Origin: Corynebacterium sp. SCR221107
Lineage (GTDB): Bacteria; Actinomycetota; Actinomycetes; Mycobacteriales; Mycobacteriaceae
Length of the DNA stretch: 64,000 nt
Direction of reading: 5' to 3'
Assembly: GCF_027886475.1 (NCBI RefSeq)
Contig: NZ_CP115670.1
Span: 868,001 to 932,000, forward strand
The notes under the pieces are model-generated. The model was not told the origin of the DNA. It searched no databases and worked only from the letters and a program-made list of their open reading frames with translations. Position numbers and translations under genes: made by a program. Positions 41,101-50,958 of this stretch are shown here, piece by piece; position 1 is the stretch's first letter, and every line of letters starts with the position of its first letter.

Positions 41101-42016
41101 CTTCGAAGGCACCACGGTCTCGGCGTTTTCCTTCATCACCCGCATGATCTTCCTCGACGAGGCAACCAGCGAGGCCCATGTCCCGCAAAACGAAGGCATG
41201 CTGCGCCCGGTCCACGTCATCGCGCCTGAAGGAACGATCTTCAACCCGACGTATCCCGCTGCAACCTTCGCTCGCTTCAACCAGGTTCAGCGCGCAGTCG
41301 ACCTGGCACTCAAGGCGCTGGCCCCAGTGCTACCCGGGCAGATTACGGCCGGTAACTCCGCTCATCTGCACTTCATGTCCTACTCCGGTTGGGATGAGAA
41401 GGCCGGAGAGTATTGGGTCTACCTCGAATGCGACGAGGGTGCCTACGGTGGCCGCCCCACCTCGGATGGGCCCGATTCGGTGGCAAACCTCATTGACAAC
41501 ACTCGAAACAACCCGATCGAGGAGCTGGAGTGGCGCTTCCCCATGCTCACCGAGCGATACGAGCTACGCGATGACCCGGCCGCGCCGGGTGAGTTCCGTG
41601 GCGGCGTGGGCATTGTTCGTTGCGCGAAGTTCCTCACCGATACCGATGTCACCTGTGAGGCCGACCGTCACGATGGTGACCGCCCCTGGGGAATCTTCGG
41701 TGGCCACGAGGGTTTGAACGCCTCCATCGTGCAAAACCCGGGTACGCCGGAGGCCGAGTACTGGCCGTCGAAGGTAACAGCCGCCAAGCTCAAGGCAGGC
41801 GATAGCTTGCAGATCACCGTACCTTCCGGCGGCGGCTACGGCGACCCAGTCAAGCGGGACCCGCAGAAGGTGTGCGACGACGTCATGGATGGGTTCACCT
41901 CCTTGGAGCAGGCGAGCGAGATCTACAAGGTTGTGCTCATTTCCGATGGCATCGACGGCTACGTAGTCGACGAAACCGCCACGGCAGCCGCACGCCACGC
42001 ACTGGCTATGGTCTAG
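38183..42016 (+). CDS. N-methylhydantoinase (ATP-hydrolysing), fused HyuA-HyuB
   Basis: 1277-residue enzyme that opens N-methylhydantoin to N-carbamoylsarcosine with ATP hydrolysis (EC 3.5.2.14). The HyuA part occupies about residues 1-690: it begins MKRIGIDVGGTFTDVYLDQDG (actin-like ATP site) and includes VMHGTTVATN-like IVHGTTVATNIAL, FSTTALNAFVGPSVGRYL, LDIGGTSADIGV and AARPGPACYGHGG. The HyuB part follows from about 690 (ILMRVIGGAINSTAKEMASV, RESEDLGAGIFDAQGN, HNDPYNGATHSPDVA) to FPSGGGYGDP-like VPSGGGYGDP. Many bacteria encode the two as separate genes; here they are one, as in 5-oxoprolinases, which are the main alternative. The neighbouring carbamoylsarcosine and sarcosine enzymes decide for N-methylhydantoin. 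Confidence 0.9.
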   Translation: MKRIGIDVGGTFTDVYLDQDGVVTVEKVPSTPDDPGKAVVNGLVAITKKAGIEVADVDEIVHGTTVATNIALTGRGAHVGLITTEGFRDILHIARHKKPLNFSLQQELPWQSRPLVKRRDRLTVKERITAPNGEIVIAIDEDEVREKVRTLVKRGVEAIAVCLLHSYLNPIHEQIVARIVKEEAPDVFLSVSSEVIPLYREYERFSTTALNAFVGPSVGRYLSRLREVVKALGFRHEIQLMQSSGGMTPIKDAAKHPVSLMMSGPVGGLIGGIWSAKHSGFNNVITLDIGGTSADIGVAVDGQLKMKHLLDTKIGDYQAMVPMVDVDTIGAGGGSIAYKDDGGVFRVGPQSAGARPGPACYGHGGTEPTSTDAQAILGRLRPERGLASGDWALDANLSKAAFEPLARSLDMTVIEAAEGALQLQRFDMAQAIERNSTSRGYDPRDFALVAAGGAGPLFSCELAAELNIPHVVVPAHPGIVAATGLLATDRIVEEVATERHVLSGTTPPAEVESKFRELEAKALQDLATTADAATLIRLADCRYEGQGYEVRFEVPAGVLADGSLPAFIEAFHQAHERTYGHRYETDTIELVNIRVRGSLPCPQLPNTAIDHAGSIEDALITTADVVFGGETMPTPFYDRDKLPVGASIVGPAIIEQYDTTTVVPPAFVVDVRADGNLVIEVPVSEQEHTDELAAPILMRVIGGAINSTAKEMASVMLRMAYSSIIRESEDLGAGIFDAQGNTLAESDTTPMFMGSMPKIVKGVIRLLDGDIHEGDVIMHNDPYNGATHSPDVAIVTPIFHEGELVAWAGASGQLLDIGGAHAGLMVDIQDAQAEGQIFRALKIVDAGKRQDALVKHILSNTRTPKQNAGDLEAMIAACRLASRRFLEIIDTYGREAVEDSCTQWLNYSERMMRARIAAVPDGVYTTDTGWLDDDGRDIGKKLPIEVKVIIEGDDITFDLTGSSPQVPTAYNCAFEGTTVSAFSFITRMIFLDEATSEAHVPQNEGMLRPVHVIAPEGTIFNPTYPAATFARFNQVQRAVDLALKALAPVLPGQITAGNSAHLHFMSYSGWDEKAGEYWVYLECDEGAYGGRPTSDGPDSVANLIDNTRNNPIEELEWRFPMLTERYELRDDPAAPGEFRGGVGIVRCAKFLTDTDVTCEADRHDGDRPWGIFGGHEGLNASIVQNPGTPEAEYWPSKVTAAKLKAGDSLQITVPSGGGYGDPVKRDPQKVCDDVMDGFTSLEQASEIYKVVLISDGIDGYVVDETATAAARHALAMV

Positions 42017-42048
42017 CACGGGCGCACCGCGCACTCAGGCGGGATACG

Positions 42049-42087
42049 AACAGGGTTCGGGGAGGCTTAAACTCCCCGAACCCTGTT
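42049..42087. terminator. Strong bidirectional terminator
   Basis: AACAGGGTTCGGGGAG (42049-42064) and CTCCCCGAACCCTGTT (42072-42087) form a perfect 16-bp stem with a 7-base loop, 32 bp after the N-methylhydantoinase gene; it can serve both this gene and the convergent IclR gene. The 317 bp from 42088 to the IclR stop contain no gene I can support. Confidence 0.85.
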
Positions 42088-42404
42088 CCATTCGCTCGGG
42101 CTTACCGAGGATCGCCTGGTCCCGTACGAATGTGCTTCAATAACGTGTTCGCAGGCAGCGGGCACGGGCAAGCCGGTCGACGTCGGCAAGCAAGCAAGAA
42201 CCACAACGCAGCGGTGAGAAAAACATGGCCACGCAACAAACCAGCAACGCGCCATTAAACGATGTCTTAAGACGACACCGCTTTGGGAAATGCGACTATG
42301 TCCCACGAATGCACGGCCCCAACGTAGGGATGTCGAGGCTGGGGAAAATAACAGCTCGCCTTGCGGCTGCCTTCACCGGCACCTGCAAAAGGGAATTATT
42401 CGAC

Positions 42405-43181
42405 CTACCCCTGGTAGCCGAGGCGGCGCGAAATTTCCGCAGCGGCATTGACAACTCGGCCTGGTAGGTCGCGGGCGGCGAAATCGGTGATGCGGGCGCG
42501 CGGAACTGAAATGAGTGCAGCGCCCACGAGTTGCCCGCGGTGATCGAAGATGGGGGCTGCAACCGACCACTCTTCGGGGTCGGTATCGCCATCGTTGATG
42601 GCAAAGCCTTGACCTAATACCCGCTCGCACATGGCGTCTACCTCGGCGCGGCTGATCATGTAATCGGGATAAAACGCGGCGCGTTCCACAGGCGCGGAAA
42701 AAGCGGCAAAGACCTGCATGGAGGCCGCGTGCTGTCGATTAATACGCGTACCGATGGGGGTGATGTGCTTGACCAGCTTCGGCGAGGCCGAATGCTCGAT
42801 AACCACCCCGTCAATCCCCGTGAAGGTCACCAGCGCGGTGGACTCCAACGTCGATCCGGTGACCTCTTTCATGATGGCGCCGCCAACCCGGCGAAGATCC
42901 AGATTGGCGAGCATGGGACCGGCCAAAGACGCCAGTCCCACGCCAAGTTGGTACTTGCGAGTCTGATCGTCTTGCTGCACTAAGGAATGCTCCTCCAACG
43001 TGGCGAGGATACGCGAGACCGTCGACTTGTGCAGGCCACTGGCCTCAGCAAGCTGGGTGACGCCCAGAGGAGAACCGGAGGCGGCGAGGCGTTCAAGAAT
43101 GTCGATGCCATTGGATAGTGCCGAAATGCTTTGCTTTTTTGAAGAAACATCCGGGTTGGTCATGTGTGTCACCGCCTGCAT
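42405..43181 (-). CDS. IclR-family transcriptional regulator
   Basis: 258 residues (252 if the second ATG at 43163 is used). The N-terminal winged helix (about 25-75) reads ILERLAASGSPLGVTQLAEA, SGLHKSTVSRILATLEEHSL; the C-terminal effector domain has TFTGIDGVVIEHS, GTRINRQHAASMQVFAAFS and RVVNAAAEISRRLGYQG. IclR proteins usually control an adjacent catabolic operon. Its position at the end of the cluster makes it the likely regulator of sarcosine oxidase, N-carbamoylsarcosine amidohydrolase and N-methylhydantoinase, responding to a pathway compound. Neither start has a convincing ribosome site. Confidence 0.88.
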   Translation of the reverse strand: MQAVTHMTNPDVSSKKQSISALSNGIDILERLAASGSPLGVTQLAEASGLHKSTVSRILATLEEHSLVQQDDQTRKYQLGVGLASLAGPMLANLDLRRVGGAIMKEVTGSTLESTALVTFTGIDGVVIEHSASPKLVKHITPIGTRINRQHAASMQVFAAFSAPVERAAFYPDYMISRAEVDAMCERVLGQGFAINDGDTDPEEWSVAAPIFDHRGQLVGAALISVPRARITDFAARDLPGRVVNAAAEISRRLGYQG

Positions 43182-43248
43182 AAAAGTCCAGTTCTAGCAC
43201 CTCATCATAGCCTTTGCCGGGCAGGTGAAAGCCCGACGCGAATAACGG

Positions 43249-45603
43249 CTAGATGATCGTCGCGGAAATGACATTCTCAAGCTGGAAAACCACCGGGACA
43301 CCCGTGGCCAGATCAGCTGCCGAAACCTGCCCGCCAGTGACCGCAATCGGCGTCACCCGCACCTTGTGTGTGGTGCCCTCGTTATCGATGAAACTAACTC
43401 GCGCGGATTGTCGCTTGCGGATGGCGGCGAGGAAAAAGCTGCGGTAATCGTGCGAGGAATGCGGCGCCGAACCGGTGCCGTCGGCGCGCCGGATAGCGGC
43501 AATGGCCGTGTTAATCCTCGTGGGATCGAAAGGAGCGGGTGAGGCGGCAGGCTCCTTATATTTGACCCGCGAGGCCGGCGGGCGAACATCGATGCTTGCC
43601 CCGGTGGCGTCTTCCGCGCTGGGGTGGAATCCCTCCTCGCGCAGCAGCTCGATGACCTTTCCCAGTGGCGCCTGGGCAATCGCAACCGTGGGTGCAATGC
43701 AGCGCAGTGCCACGGCCTTTGCGGCCTTTGTCGCGCACGCCTGAGCCAGCAGCGCCTGGTCTTCGCAGCGTATATAGCTTAAGGCCGGGCCACCGCGCAG
43801 GTTGCCATGCTTGCGCGCAGCATCGGTGATCAGGTAGCTGACGGTATCGGGAAGCTCACCCGGCACGTGGCTGGTGTAGAAATCAATGAGCTCCTGCTCG
43901 GTATAACCAGCATCAAAGGCGCGTGCAACGGAGTCTTGCGTGATCCTAAAAACGCTCGCCAAACCTGCCGATTCTACCTCGGCGGATGCGCCCAGCACGA
44001 CCTGCATATCGCGGGGAACCGGACCGGGGGCAAGGACGGTGTGGTCTGCCTGGATGATGAGTTGCTTCGTGGTAGGTGGGGTCAGCCGGTGGGCAAGCTC
44101 CTGGAGATCCGCGCTTGGTTCGGTGCCCCAATGCGCAGCGGAGGTCAGGCTTTCGGAAAGGATCGAGGTCGCGTGGACCCTATCAGCTACTTGCTCCACG
44201 GCGCCGACAAACACGGCCTCTTCGAGAACGTTTTCAAAGGTGAGCAAGGCCAACTTGGAGGCCTGCACAGGAGCCGCGTAATTTACACGCTCACGTAATT
44301 CAGCTGCGGTGACGGCTCCGCCCTGGGCAAGCTGCCCCAGCAGAAGCTGGCGAACCTTGGGAAACCCATCGCTGAAGGTGGCCGGGTGCAGCAGGTGCAG
44401 TGGCTTTCCCTTCTCGTCTGGCTGGCCGATCAGCCAGCTGCGCATGGTCGCTCGAGCTACCCAGTGGTGTAAGACCCAGGCCCATTGGATGTGTAAAGGC
44501 GCCGCGGTCCAATCGTCGACCAGCGTGGTTGAGCACAAGTAGTCGCCCAGATCGTCGGCGTCGGGGAGCGGATCGGGAACACCCGTGCCTACCAGTCCCG
44601 CCGCCATCGCAAGCGAGATGAGCCGTGCCAGGGTTGGCTCGGAACAACCCAACTCGCCTGCAAGTGAGCTCATGGCGCGAACCCCCACCACACGGTCTTT
44701 GAGCAGGGCGACGGGCTGGTGCTCCAAGCGCTCGATCAGGCTGCGCAGCAAACGGATCATTTCCAGGCCGGTTCCCGCCGCGGTTTCGTGTGTGTGAGGG
44801 GAGGCGGGATCCTCGACCGTAGGATCCGGCGGCAGCAATGGAATCACGATGGACTCGCGCCCCGACAAGGCGTCCTTGATCCCGCTGGGGAGCCGGACCG
44901 CGTTTTCGCTGACGCGGACGAGCACGCCGCTTGCAATGAGCTTCGGGATCGGCCGGTTCGGATCGGCCGTCGGTGAGGCATCCTTCGTGATGCCATGACC
45001 GCCAGAGCGCAGGAGCGTGTCAATGATCCGGCGGGAGTGCTCGTCGAGGTTTTCAACGAGCTCGCGGGCCTGCTCGGCGCTGATGAAAGGCTCGTCGGGG
45101 AGGACATGCAGCCCCTGGGGAATGACGGCCGTGAGGTCGTCGGCAAGCAACCAACCTGATGCCGTTACTGCAGTGTCCGCGGACGAGGAAGTAGCGACAA
45201 TGGGGGAGTTATGGGTAGGAACCGGAAACACCAAAGCCAACTCGCGAAGGTGGATCAGGGCGGAATCAACCAAACCCTTGAGCCCGGCGGTGCGGTAGCC
45301 CTGATCTTTGGCGATGCGCCTGAGTTGACGAAGAATCTCGGGGGAATCCAATGGTTCTAAGCCACCCCCGGAACCTGCAATAATCTCGATAATTGCCAGT
45401 TCTAAGGCGTTGATGTGTTTTATGGCCTCAGCCAAGGAGCCGCGAAGCAGTAAACGCACAGCTAGGGAGCTAATTCCGGGTGGTGTTGGAAGGAGTGTAT
45501 CCCAGCGATGTGAAAGTACACTTCCCAGCCCGGCATCGTCTAAACCGGCAAGCCACGATCGGAAAAGTTCGTTGCGCGTCTGTGGAGTGAGGGCGTTTGT
45601 CAT
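43249..45603 (-). CDS. Helicase C-terminal-domain protein (Helicase_C_3), XPB partner
   Basis: 784 residues. Helicase motifs I and II are absent; the recognisable part is the C-terminal region with TKQLIIQADHTVLAPGPVPRDM, the GLASVFRITQDSVARAFDAGYTEQELIDFY winged segment and RCEDQALLAQACA, the layout of the actinobacterial helicase-associated (Helicase_C_3) family. Members are usually encoded beside the XPB helicase and are thought to work with it; the biochemical role is unproved. The XPB gene is at 35023, separated by the catabolic cluster. No signal peptide or membrane segment. Confidence 0.8.
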   Translation of the reverse strand: MTNALTPQTRNELFRSWLAGLDDAGLGSVLSHRWDTLLPTPPGISSLAVRLLLRGSLAEAIKHINALELAIIEIIAGSGGGLEPLDSPEILRQLRRIAKDQGYRTAGLKGLVDSALIHLRELALVFPVPTHNSPIVATSSSADTAVTASGWLLADDLTAVIPQGLHVLPDEPFISAEQARELVENLDEHSRRIIDTLLRSGGHGITKDASPTADPNRPIPKLIASGVLVRVSENAVRLPSGIKDALSGRESIVIPLLPPDPTVEDPASPHTHETAAGTGLEMIRLLRSLIERLEHQPVALLKDRVVGVRAMSSLAGELGCSEPTLARLISLAMAAGLVGTGVPDPLPDADDLGDYLCSTTLVDDWTAAPLHIQWAWVLHHWVARATMRSWLIGQPDEKGKPLHLLHPATFSDGFPKVRQLLLGQLAQGGAVTAAELRERVNYAAPVQASKLALLTFENVLEEAVFVGAVEQVADRVHATSILSESLTSAAHWGTEPSADLQELAHRLTPPTTKQLIIQADHTVLAPGPVPRDMQVVLGASAEVESAGLASVFRITQDSVARAFDAGYTEQELIDFYTSHVPGELPDTVSYLITDAARKHGNLRGGPALSYIRCEDQALLAQACATKAAKAVALRCIAPTVAIAQAPLGKVIELLREEGFHPSAEDATGASIDVRPPASRVKYKEPAASPAPFDPTRINTAIAAIRRADGTGSAPHSSHDYRSFFLAAIRKRQSARVSFIDNEGTTHKVRVTPIAVTGGQVSAADLATGVPVVFQLENVISATII

Positions 45604-45668
45604 GATGCGCCTAATATTAGTTGTAATTCAGATGACTTTTGCTGCCGAGAAATGAAAGAATGGGGCTT

Positions 45669-45857
45669 ATGTCGAACATCGAGAAACAAGGTTATGTTGA
45701 TCCGGGCTGGCCGGCCCACGTTCCTGGCGATGGCCACGCCGTCACCGAATTGATTGCCAAGATTGCTGGCGCCAACAGCCCTTACGGCGATGTTGAGTTC
45801 CCGGTTCCCGCCGAGGAGCTTGGCTACGTGCACCCGTACACCCGCATCAACAAGTAG
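45669..45857 (+). CDS. Small conserved corynebacterial protein of unknown function
   Basis: 62 residues: starts MSNIEKQGYVDPGWPAHVPG, continues with HAVTELIAKIAGANSPYGDV and ends YVHPYTRINK. It is soluble, Pro/Gly-rich and without Cys. I chose ATG at 45669; an upstream ATG is in frame but adds a basic tail without a ribosome site. The codon use and the terminator after it support a real gene. It is divergent from the helicase-C protein. Function unknown. Confidence 0.7.
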   Translation: MSNIEKQGYVDPGWPAHVPGDGHAVTELIAKIAGANSPYGDVEFPVPAEELGYVHPYTRINK

Positions 45858-45915
45858 TTCCTACTCGTTGATCCCGCCAGGCCACCCGCCGGCGGGTGCG
45901 CACTTTCCATTTCGA

Positions 45916-45970
45916 AACCTTCGCAGGCCCGGCGTCCACGTTGATGGATGCTGGGCCTGTGAAGGTTTTG
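45916..45970 (+). terminator. Terminator of the small protein gene
   Basis: AACCTTCGCAGGCCCGGC pairs with a slightly imperfect partner GCTGGGCCTGTGAAGGTT, followed by TTGTG. It lies about 60 bp after the stop codon. Confidence 0.7.
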
Positions 45971-46063
45971 TGCCCTTCAATCACCACGGCTCAAGAGCTT
46001 TGGTTTGGGGGCTGGGTAACCACAACCGATGGATTTCACCCCGCGCCTTGGCCTTGACAAGCA

Positions 46064-46096
46064 ACAAGTCCCAGACATGATGTGTCTGGGACTTGA
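46064..46096 (-). terminator. Hairpin after mctC
   Basis: CAAGTCCCAGACA (46065-46077) and TGTCTGGGACTTG (46083-46095) form a perfect 13-bp stem 60 bp beyond the mctC stop on the minus strand. T-run weak. Confidence 0.65.
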
Positions 46097-46153
46097 GCTC
46101 ACCTTAGCGGGATGCAGCTAGATGAGGGGGTAAAACGCTTTCCTCGTGCGGGA

Positions 46154-47773
46154 TTAGTGCTCGACAGCCTTTTCCACGCCGACGCCGGTCAGGGAGCGAA
46201 CTTCCATCTCGGCTGCCTTCAGCGGCAGGTTGTCTGGCTTGCCGACGAGGGTGCCGATGATACCCAGGAGGAAGCCGGCCGGGATGGCGATGATCGATGG
46301 GTTAGTCAGCGGGAACCAAGCGAAGTCGGCGTTCGGGAACATCGCAGTCTCAGCGCCGGAGACGGCCGGGGAGAAGGCGATGAGAACGATCGAGGTTAAC
46401 AGACCACCGTAGATGGAGAACAGGGCGCCGGTGGTGTTGAAGCGCTTCCAGTACAGGGAGTACAGGATGGTCGGAAGGTTAGCGGCCGCGGCGATACCGA
46501 ATGCCAGCGCCACGAGGAAGGCGATGTTCTGGCCCATGGCGCCAATGCCCAAGACGATAGCCAGGATGCCGATGACAACCACGGTGATGCGGGAGACGCG
46601 AACCTGCTCCTCCTCGGTGGCCTCACCATTGCGCAGGACCGAGTTGTAGAGGTCGTGGGCAACAGAGGCGGATGCGGTGATAGCAAGGCCGGCGACCACG
46701 GCGAGGATGGTGGCGAAGGCGATGGCGGAGATCACGGCCATGAAGACGGAGCCACCAACCTCAGCGGCCAGCAGGAGCACGGCGGAGTTCACGCCACCTG
46801 GGGCAGCGGCGATGGTCTCCGGGCCGACGATGGCGGCTGCGCCGTAGCCCATGACGACGGTGAGCAAGAAGAACAACGCCACGATGCCGATAGTCCAGGT
46901 CACGGAGCGACGAGCCTCGCGGGCGGTCGGAACGGTGTAGAAGCGCATCAGAACGTGCGGCAAACCGGAGGTACCGAGCACGAGTGCCATGCCGAGGGAG
47001 ATGAAGTCAAGCTTGGTCAGTGTGCTCTTGCCGTACTTCAGGCCAGGGCCCAAGATGGCGTCACCCTTCGGGTGGTTGGCAACAGCAGCCTCGAGCACGG
47101 CGTTGAACCCACCCTTGAGGTAGAAGAAGGTCAGCAGGGCGATGACGATGGAACCACCCACGAGCAGGACGGCCTTGATCATCTGGACGTAGGTGGTGCC
47201 CTTCATACCACCGAGCAAAACGTAAACGATCATCAGCACGCCGACGATAGCAACGACGATGTTCTGGGTGGCCTTGCCCTCAATGCCCAGCAGCAGGGCA
47301 ACGAGGCCACCGGCGCCAGCCATCTGAGCGATGAGGTAGAACAGGGAGATGGTCAGCGTCGAGATAGCTGCAGCGGTGCGCACTGGGCGCTGGTTGAGGC
47401 GGAAGGAGAGCACGTCGGCCATCGTGAAGCGGCCGGTGTTGCGCAGCGGCTCCGCGACGAGCACGAGGGCAACCAGCAAGGCGATGAGGAAGCCCACCGA
47501 GTAGAGGAAGCCGTCGTAGCCGGAGACCGCGATGGCGCCGGTGACACCGAGGAAGGCCGCGGCGGACAGGTAGTCGCCGGAGATGGCGAGGCCGTTTTGC
47601 CAGCCGGAGAAGGAGGCGCCACCGGTGTAGAAGTCGGAGCCCTTCTGGGAGGTCTGGCGGGTGGCGCGCACGACGATGGTCAGTGTTGCCACGATGAATA
47701 AGACGAAGATAGCGATGTTGAGGATCGGGTTGCCCGTGTCAACCTTTTCCTGCGCGAGCAATGCGGCGTTCAT
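46154..47773 (-). CDS. mctC: Monocarboxylate (acetate/pyruvate/propionate) cation symporter
   Basis: 539-residue sodium:solute symporter of the ActP/MctC group with about thirteen membrane helices. Signatures: TGGASFSGWQNGLAISGDYL and SAAAFLGVTGAIAVSGYDGF at the N-terminus, FRLNQRPVRTAAAISTLTIS, LGTSGLPHVLMRFYTVPTAREAR mid-protein and GLAITASASVAHDLYNSVLR, all typical of acetate permeases. It imports acetate, propionate and pyruvate in C. glutamicum. The start codon overlaps the stop of the DUF485 gene by one base (TAATG), so the two are translated together. Activation or repression by RamA/RamB is expected from the upstream motifs. Confidence 0.9.
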   Translation of the reverse strand: MNAALLAQEKVDTGNPILNIAIFVLFIVATLTIVVRATRQTSQKGSDFYTGGASFSGWQNGLAISGDYLSAAAFLGVTGAIAVSGYDGFLYSVGFLIALLVALVLVAEPLRNTGRFTMADVLSFRLNQRPVRTAAAISTLTISLFYLIAQMAGAGGLVALLLGIEGKATQNIVVAIVGVLMIVYVLLGGMKGTTYVQMIKAVLLVGGSIVIALLTFFYLKGGFNAVLEAAVANHPKGDAILGPGLKYGKSTLTKLDFISLGMALVLGTSGLPHVLMRFYTVPTAREARRSVTWTIGIVALFFLLTVVMGYGAAAIVGPETIAAAPGGVNSAVLLLAAEVGGSVFMAVISAIAFATILAVVAGLAITASASVAHDLYNSVLRNGEATEEEQVRVSRITVVVIGILAIVLGIGAMGQNIAFLVALAFGIAAAANLPTILYSLYWKRFNTTGALFSIYGGLLTSIVLIAFSPAVSGAETAMFPNADFAWFPLTNPSIIAIPAGFLLGIIGTLVGKPDNLPLKAAEMEVRSLTGVGVEKAVEH

Positions 47774-48135
47774 TAGTGGGTCACCTCCGGAGTGCGGTTC
47801 GGGTTTTCCATCTCGGCGCGGATAGCCTCGGTGGCTGGGTCGATCTTGGTGTCAGCGAAGTGGACATAAGCCCACGTGATCAGTCCGGCGGTTGCGAACT
47901 GGGCAAGGCCTAGGACCATGCCGACGTTAATCGCGCCGTAGACGCGGGTCTCGACAAAGTCGACCGCGAAGGTCGCGGTGACGATGTAGAAGAGGTACCA
48001 GGCCAAAAAGCCGATGGTGACCGGGAATGCGAATCCGCGGAAGGTACGTCGTAGGTTGCCGAATTCCTTCGATTCGCTCATCGCGAGGAATTCTTCTGGG
48101 GTAGGAGCGTGCTTGACGCTTTCTTTCTGGGACAT
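47773..48135 (-). CDS. DUF485 membrane protein, partner of the symporter
   Basis: 120 residues with two membrane helices, roughly residues 36-60 and 75-97. The stretch LRRTFRGFAFPVTIGFLAWYLFYI is diagnostic for DUF485 (YjcH-like) proteins, which are found directly upstream of acetate permease genes in many bacteria and probably support them. It overlaps mctC by one base. ATG at 48135 follows GAAAGGCAGCC. Confidence 0.9.
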   Translation of the reverse strand: MSQKESVKHAPTPEEFLAMSESKEFGNLRRTFRGFAFPVTIGFLAWYLFYIVTATFAVDFVETRVYGAINVGMVLGLAQFATAGLITWAYVHFADTKIDPATEAIRAEMENPNRTPEVTH

Positions 48136-48862
48136 GGCTGCCTTTCGGTAGTCGTGTGTTCGCGTGTGAAGCTTAGATTTCGGGAAATTGAGTTTGGTCT
48201 AATGATGGCGGCCGATGAGCCACCGCGTGGTCCTGCCTTTGGGTGAGGGGACACGCCTTAATGCATCCTGCGAACTGCATCACTCAATTTTGGTGATGTG
48301 GGTTATTACACACTACTAAGTGGCCTCTGTCATAACTTTCCAGCTAAGGGGGCGAAAAAAGTTTGCAACTGACCATTGGCAAACTTGCAAAGTTTTGGAA
48401 TTATTCGCGAAAGAGGGCGGCCGTCCGTTGTGGGAATTTGTGTTGTTTCTGCAGGTTAAGTGTTTGCAAATGCGCATGACTGTAAAGGGCTTCGCGCATA
48501 GATTTGTGAAGATTGTGTCGGTGGTCGAGAAAATAGGATACCCCTATGCGGGGGGGTGAATGTGTGGGATGGTTAGGCTGGATAAGTCGGGTTGGGGTGA
48601 GTCTGCGCCGTACTTTGTGTTCGTTACTTAAGGGCGTGAAACGAAGGTCTACAGATCGGCCGGCCACTTTCTCTTTCTTGCCTCTCGGACGCGTTGGCGC
48701 GATCGAAGACCATCGGCTGGGGGCGATCGATGACAAGCTGCCAGCTGCGTTGCATTGAGATTTATGCGTGTCGCCTGGATGGAGGTACCTGTCGAGCTAT
48801 GTATGAATGATGGTGGCGCGCATGACCTGCCGATGGCAGGTTGAGATGGGCGGTGCGAAGCA
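48136..48862 (-). promoter_or_regulatory. Upstream region of DUF485-mctC with RamB-like motifs
   Basis: 727 bp without a convincing gene. TTTGCAA cores lie at 48362-48368, 48385-48391 (opposite strand, inside AAAACTTTGCAAGTTTGCC) and 48463-48469. They resemble the RamB operator of C. glutamicum (core CTTTGCAAA), which controls acetate and TCA genes; two of them are only 23 bp apart. They lie about 230-330 bp from the DUF485 start, so a distal promoter is required. Confidence 0.55.
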
Positions 48863-48903
48863 AAAGCGGGCCGCATTCCCTGGGGTGGGGAATGGGCCCG
48901 CTT
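48863..48903 (-). terminator. Terminator of rpf1
   Basis: AAGCGGGCC.CATTCCC pairs with GGGAATG.GCCCGCTT (one mismatch) across a short loop; on the minus strand TTTTGCTT follows. It starts about 20 bp after the rpf1 stop. Confidence 0.8.
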
Positions 48904-48923
48904 GAAAGCTGGGAGAGCAAATA

Positions 48924-50434
<1,511 letters not shown>

Positions 50435-50821
50435 GTGCCCATCGGAAAAGTGAAGTGGTTTGATGCGGAGCGTGGATTTGGGTTCGTCTCGAATCCGGGG
50501 GATGAGGACTGCTACGTCGGCAAGCAGGTCCTGCCCAAGGGGGTTACGGAACTGCACCCCGGCCAGCGCATCGAATTCGATTTCGTTGCAGGTCGCCGCG
50601 GACCGCAGGCCCTGCGGGTCAAGCTCCTCGAGCCACCAAAGCCACGCAAGATCATTCATAAGTACAAGCCAGAAGAGCTGCATTCGATGATCTCCGATCT
50701 GGCAACCTTGCTAGAGACCAGAGTCCAGCCCGGGCTGCTCAACGGCCACTACCCTGAGCGCAAGGAAGGCCACCAGATCGCCGAGATCCTGCGCGCCGTA
50801 GCCAACGAGCTCGACGCCTAG
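50435..50821 (+). CDS. cspB: Cold shock protein with C-terminal extension
   Basis: 128 residues. The first 67 form a cold shock domain with RNP1-like KWFDAERGFGFVSNPGDEDC YVG and the second motif region, ending QALRVKLLEPPKP. The extra 60 residues, helical (EELHSMISDLATLLETRVQP..IAEILRAVANELDA), are found only in the longer corynebacterial and mycobacterial type. GTG start at 50435 preceded by AAAGGACG. Acts as an RNA chaperone in the cytoplasm. A strong hairpin terminator follows. Confidence 0.9.
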   Translation: MPIGKVKWFDAERGFGFVSNPGDEDCYVGKQVLPKGVTELHPGQRIEFDFVAGRRGPQALRVKLLEPPKPRKIIHKYKPEELHSMISDLATLLETRVQPGLLNGHYPERKEGHQIAEILRAVANELDA

Positions 50822-50865
50822 CGTCCCATCAACCGTCGGTCACGCGAATTGGCCGAAACACAACG

Positions 50866-50913
50866 AAGCCGCCGTCTTTGTCCACATCCACACGTGGGCA
50901 AAGGCGGCGGCTT
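50866..50913. terminator. Bidirectional terminator between cspB and the DUF2771 gene
   Basis: AAGCCGCCGTCTTTG (50866-50880) pairs with CAAAGGCGGCGGCTT (50899-50913), one mismatch. It serves cspB and, from the other side, the convergent gene ending at 50959. Confidence 0.8.
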
Positions 50914-50958
50914 GCGTGTGCGCGCTGTGTCTTCAGGCCCACTGGCCCACAGGCCTTC

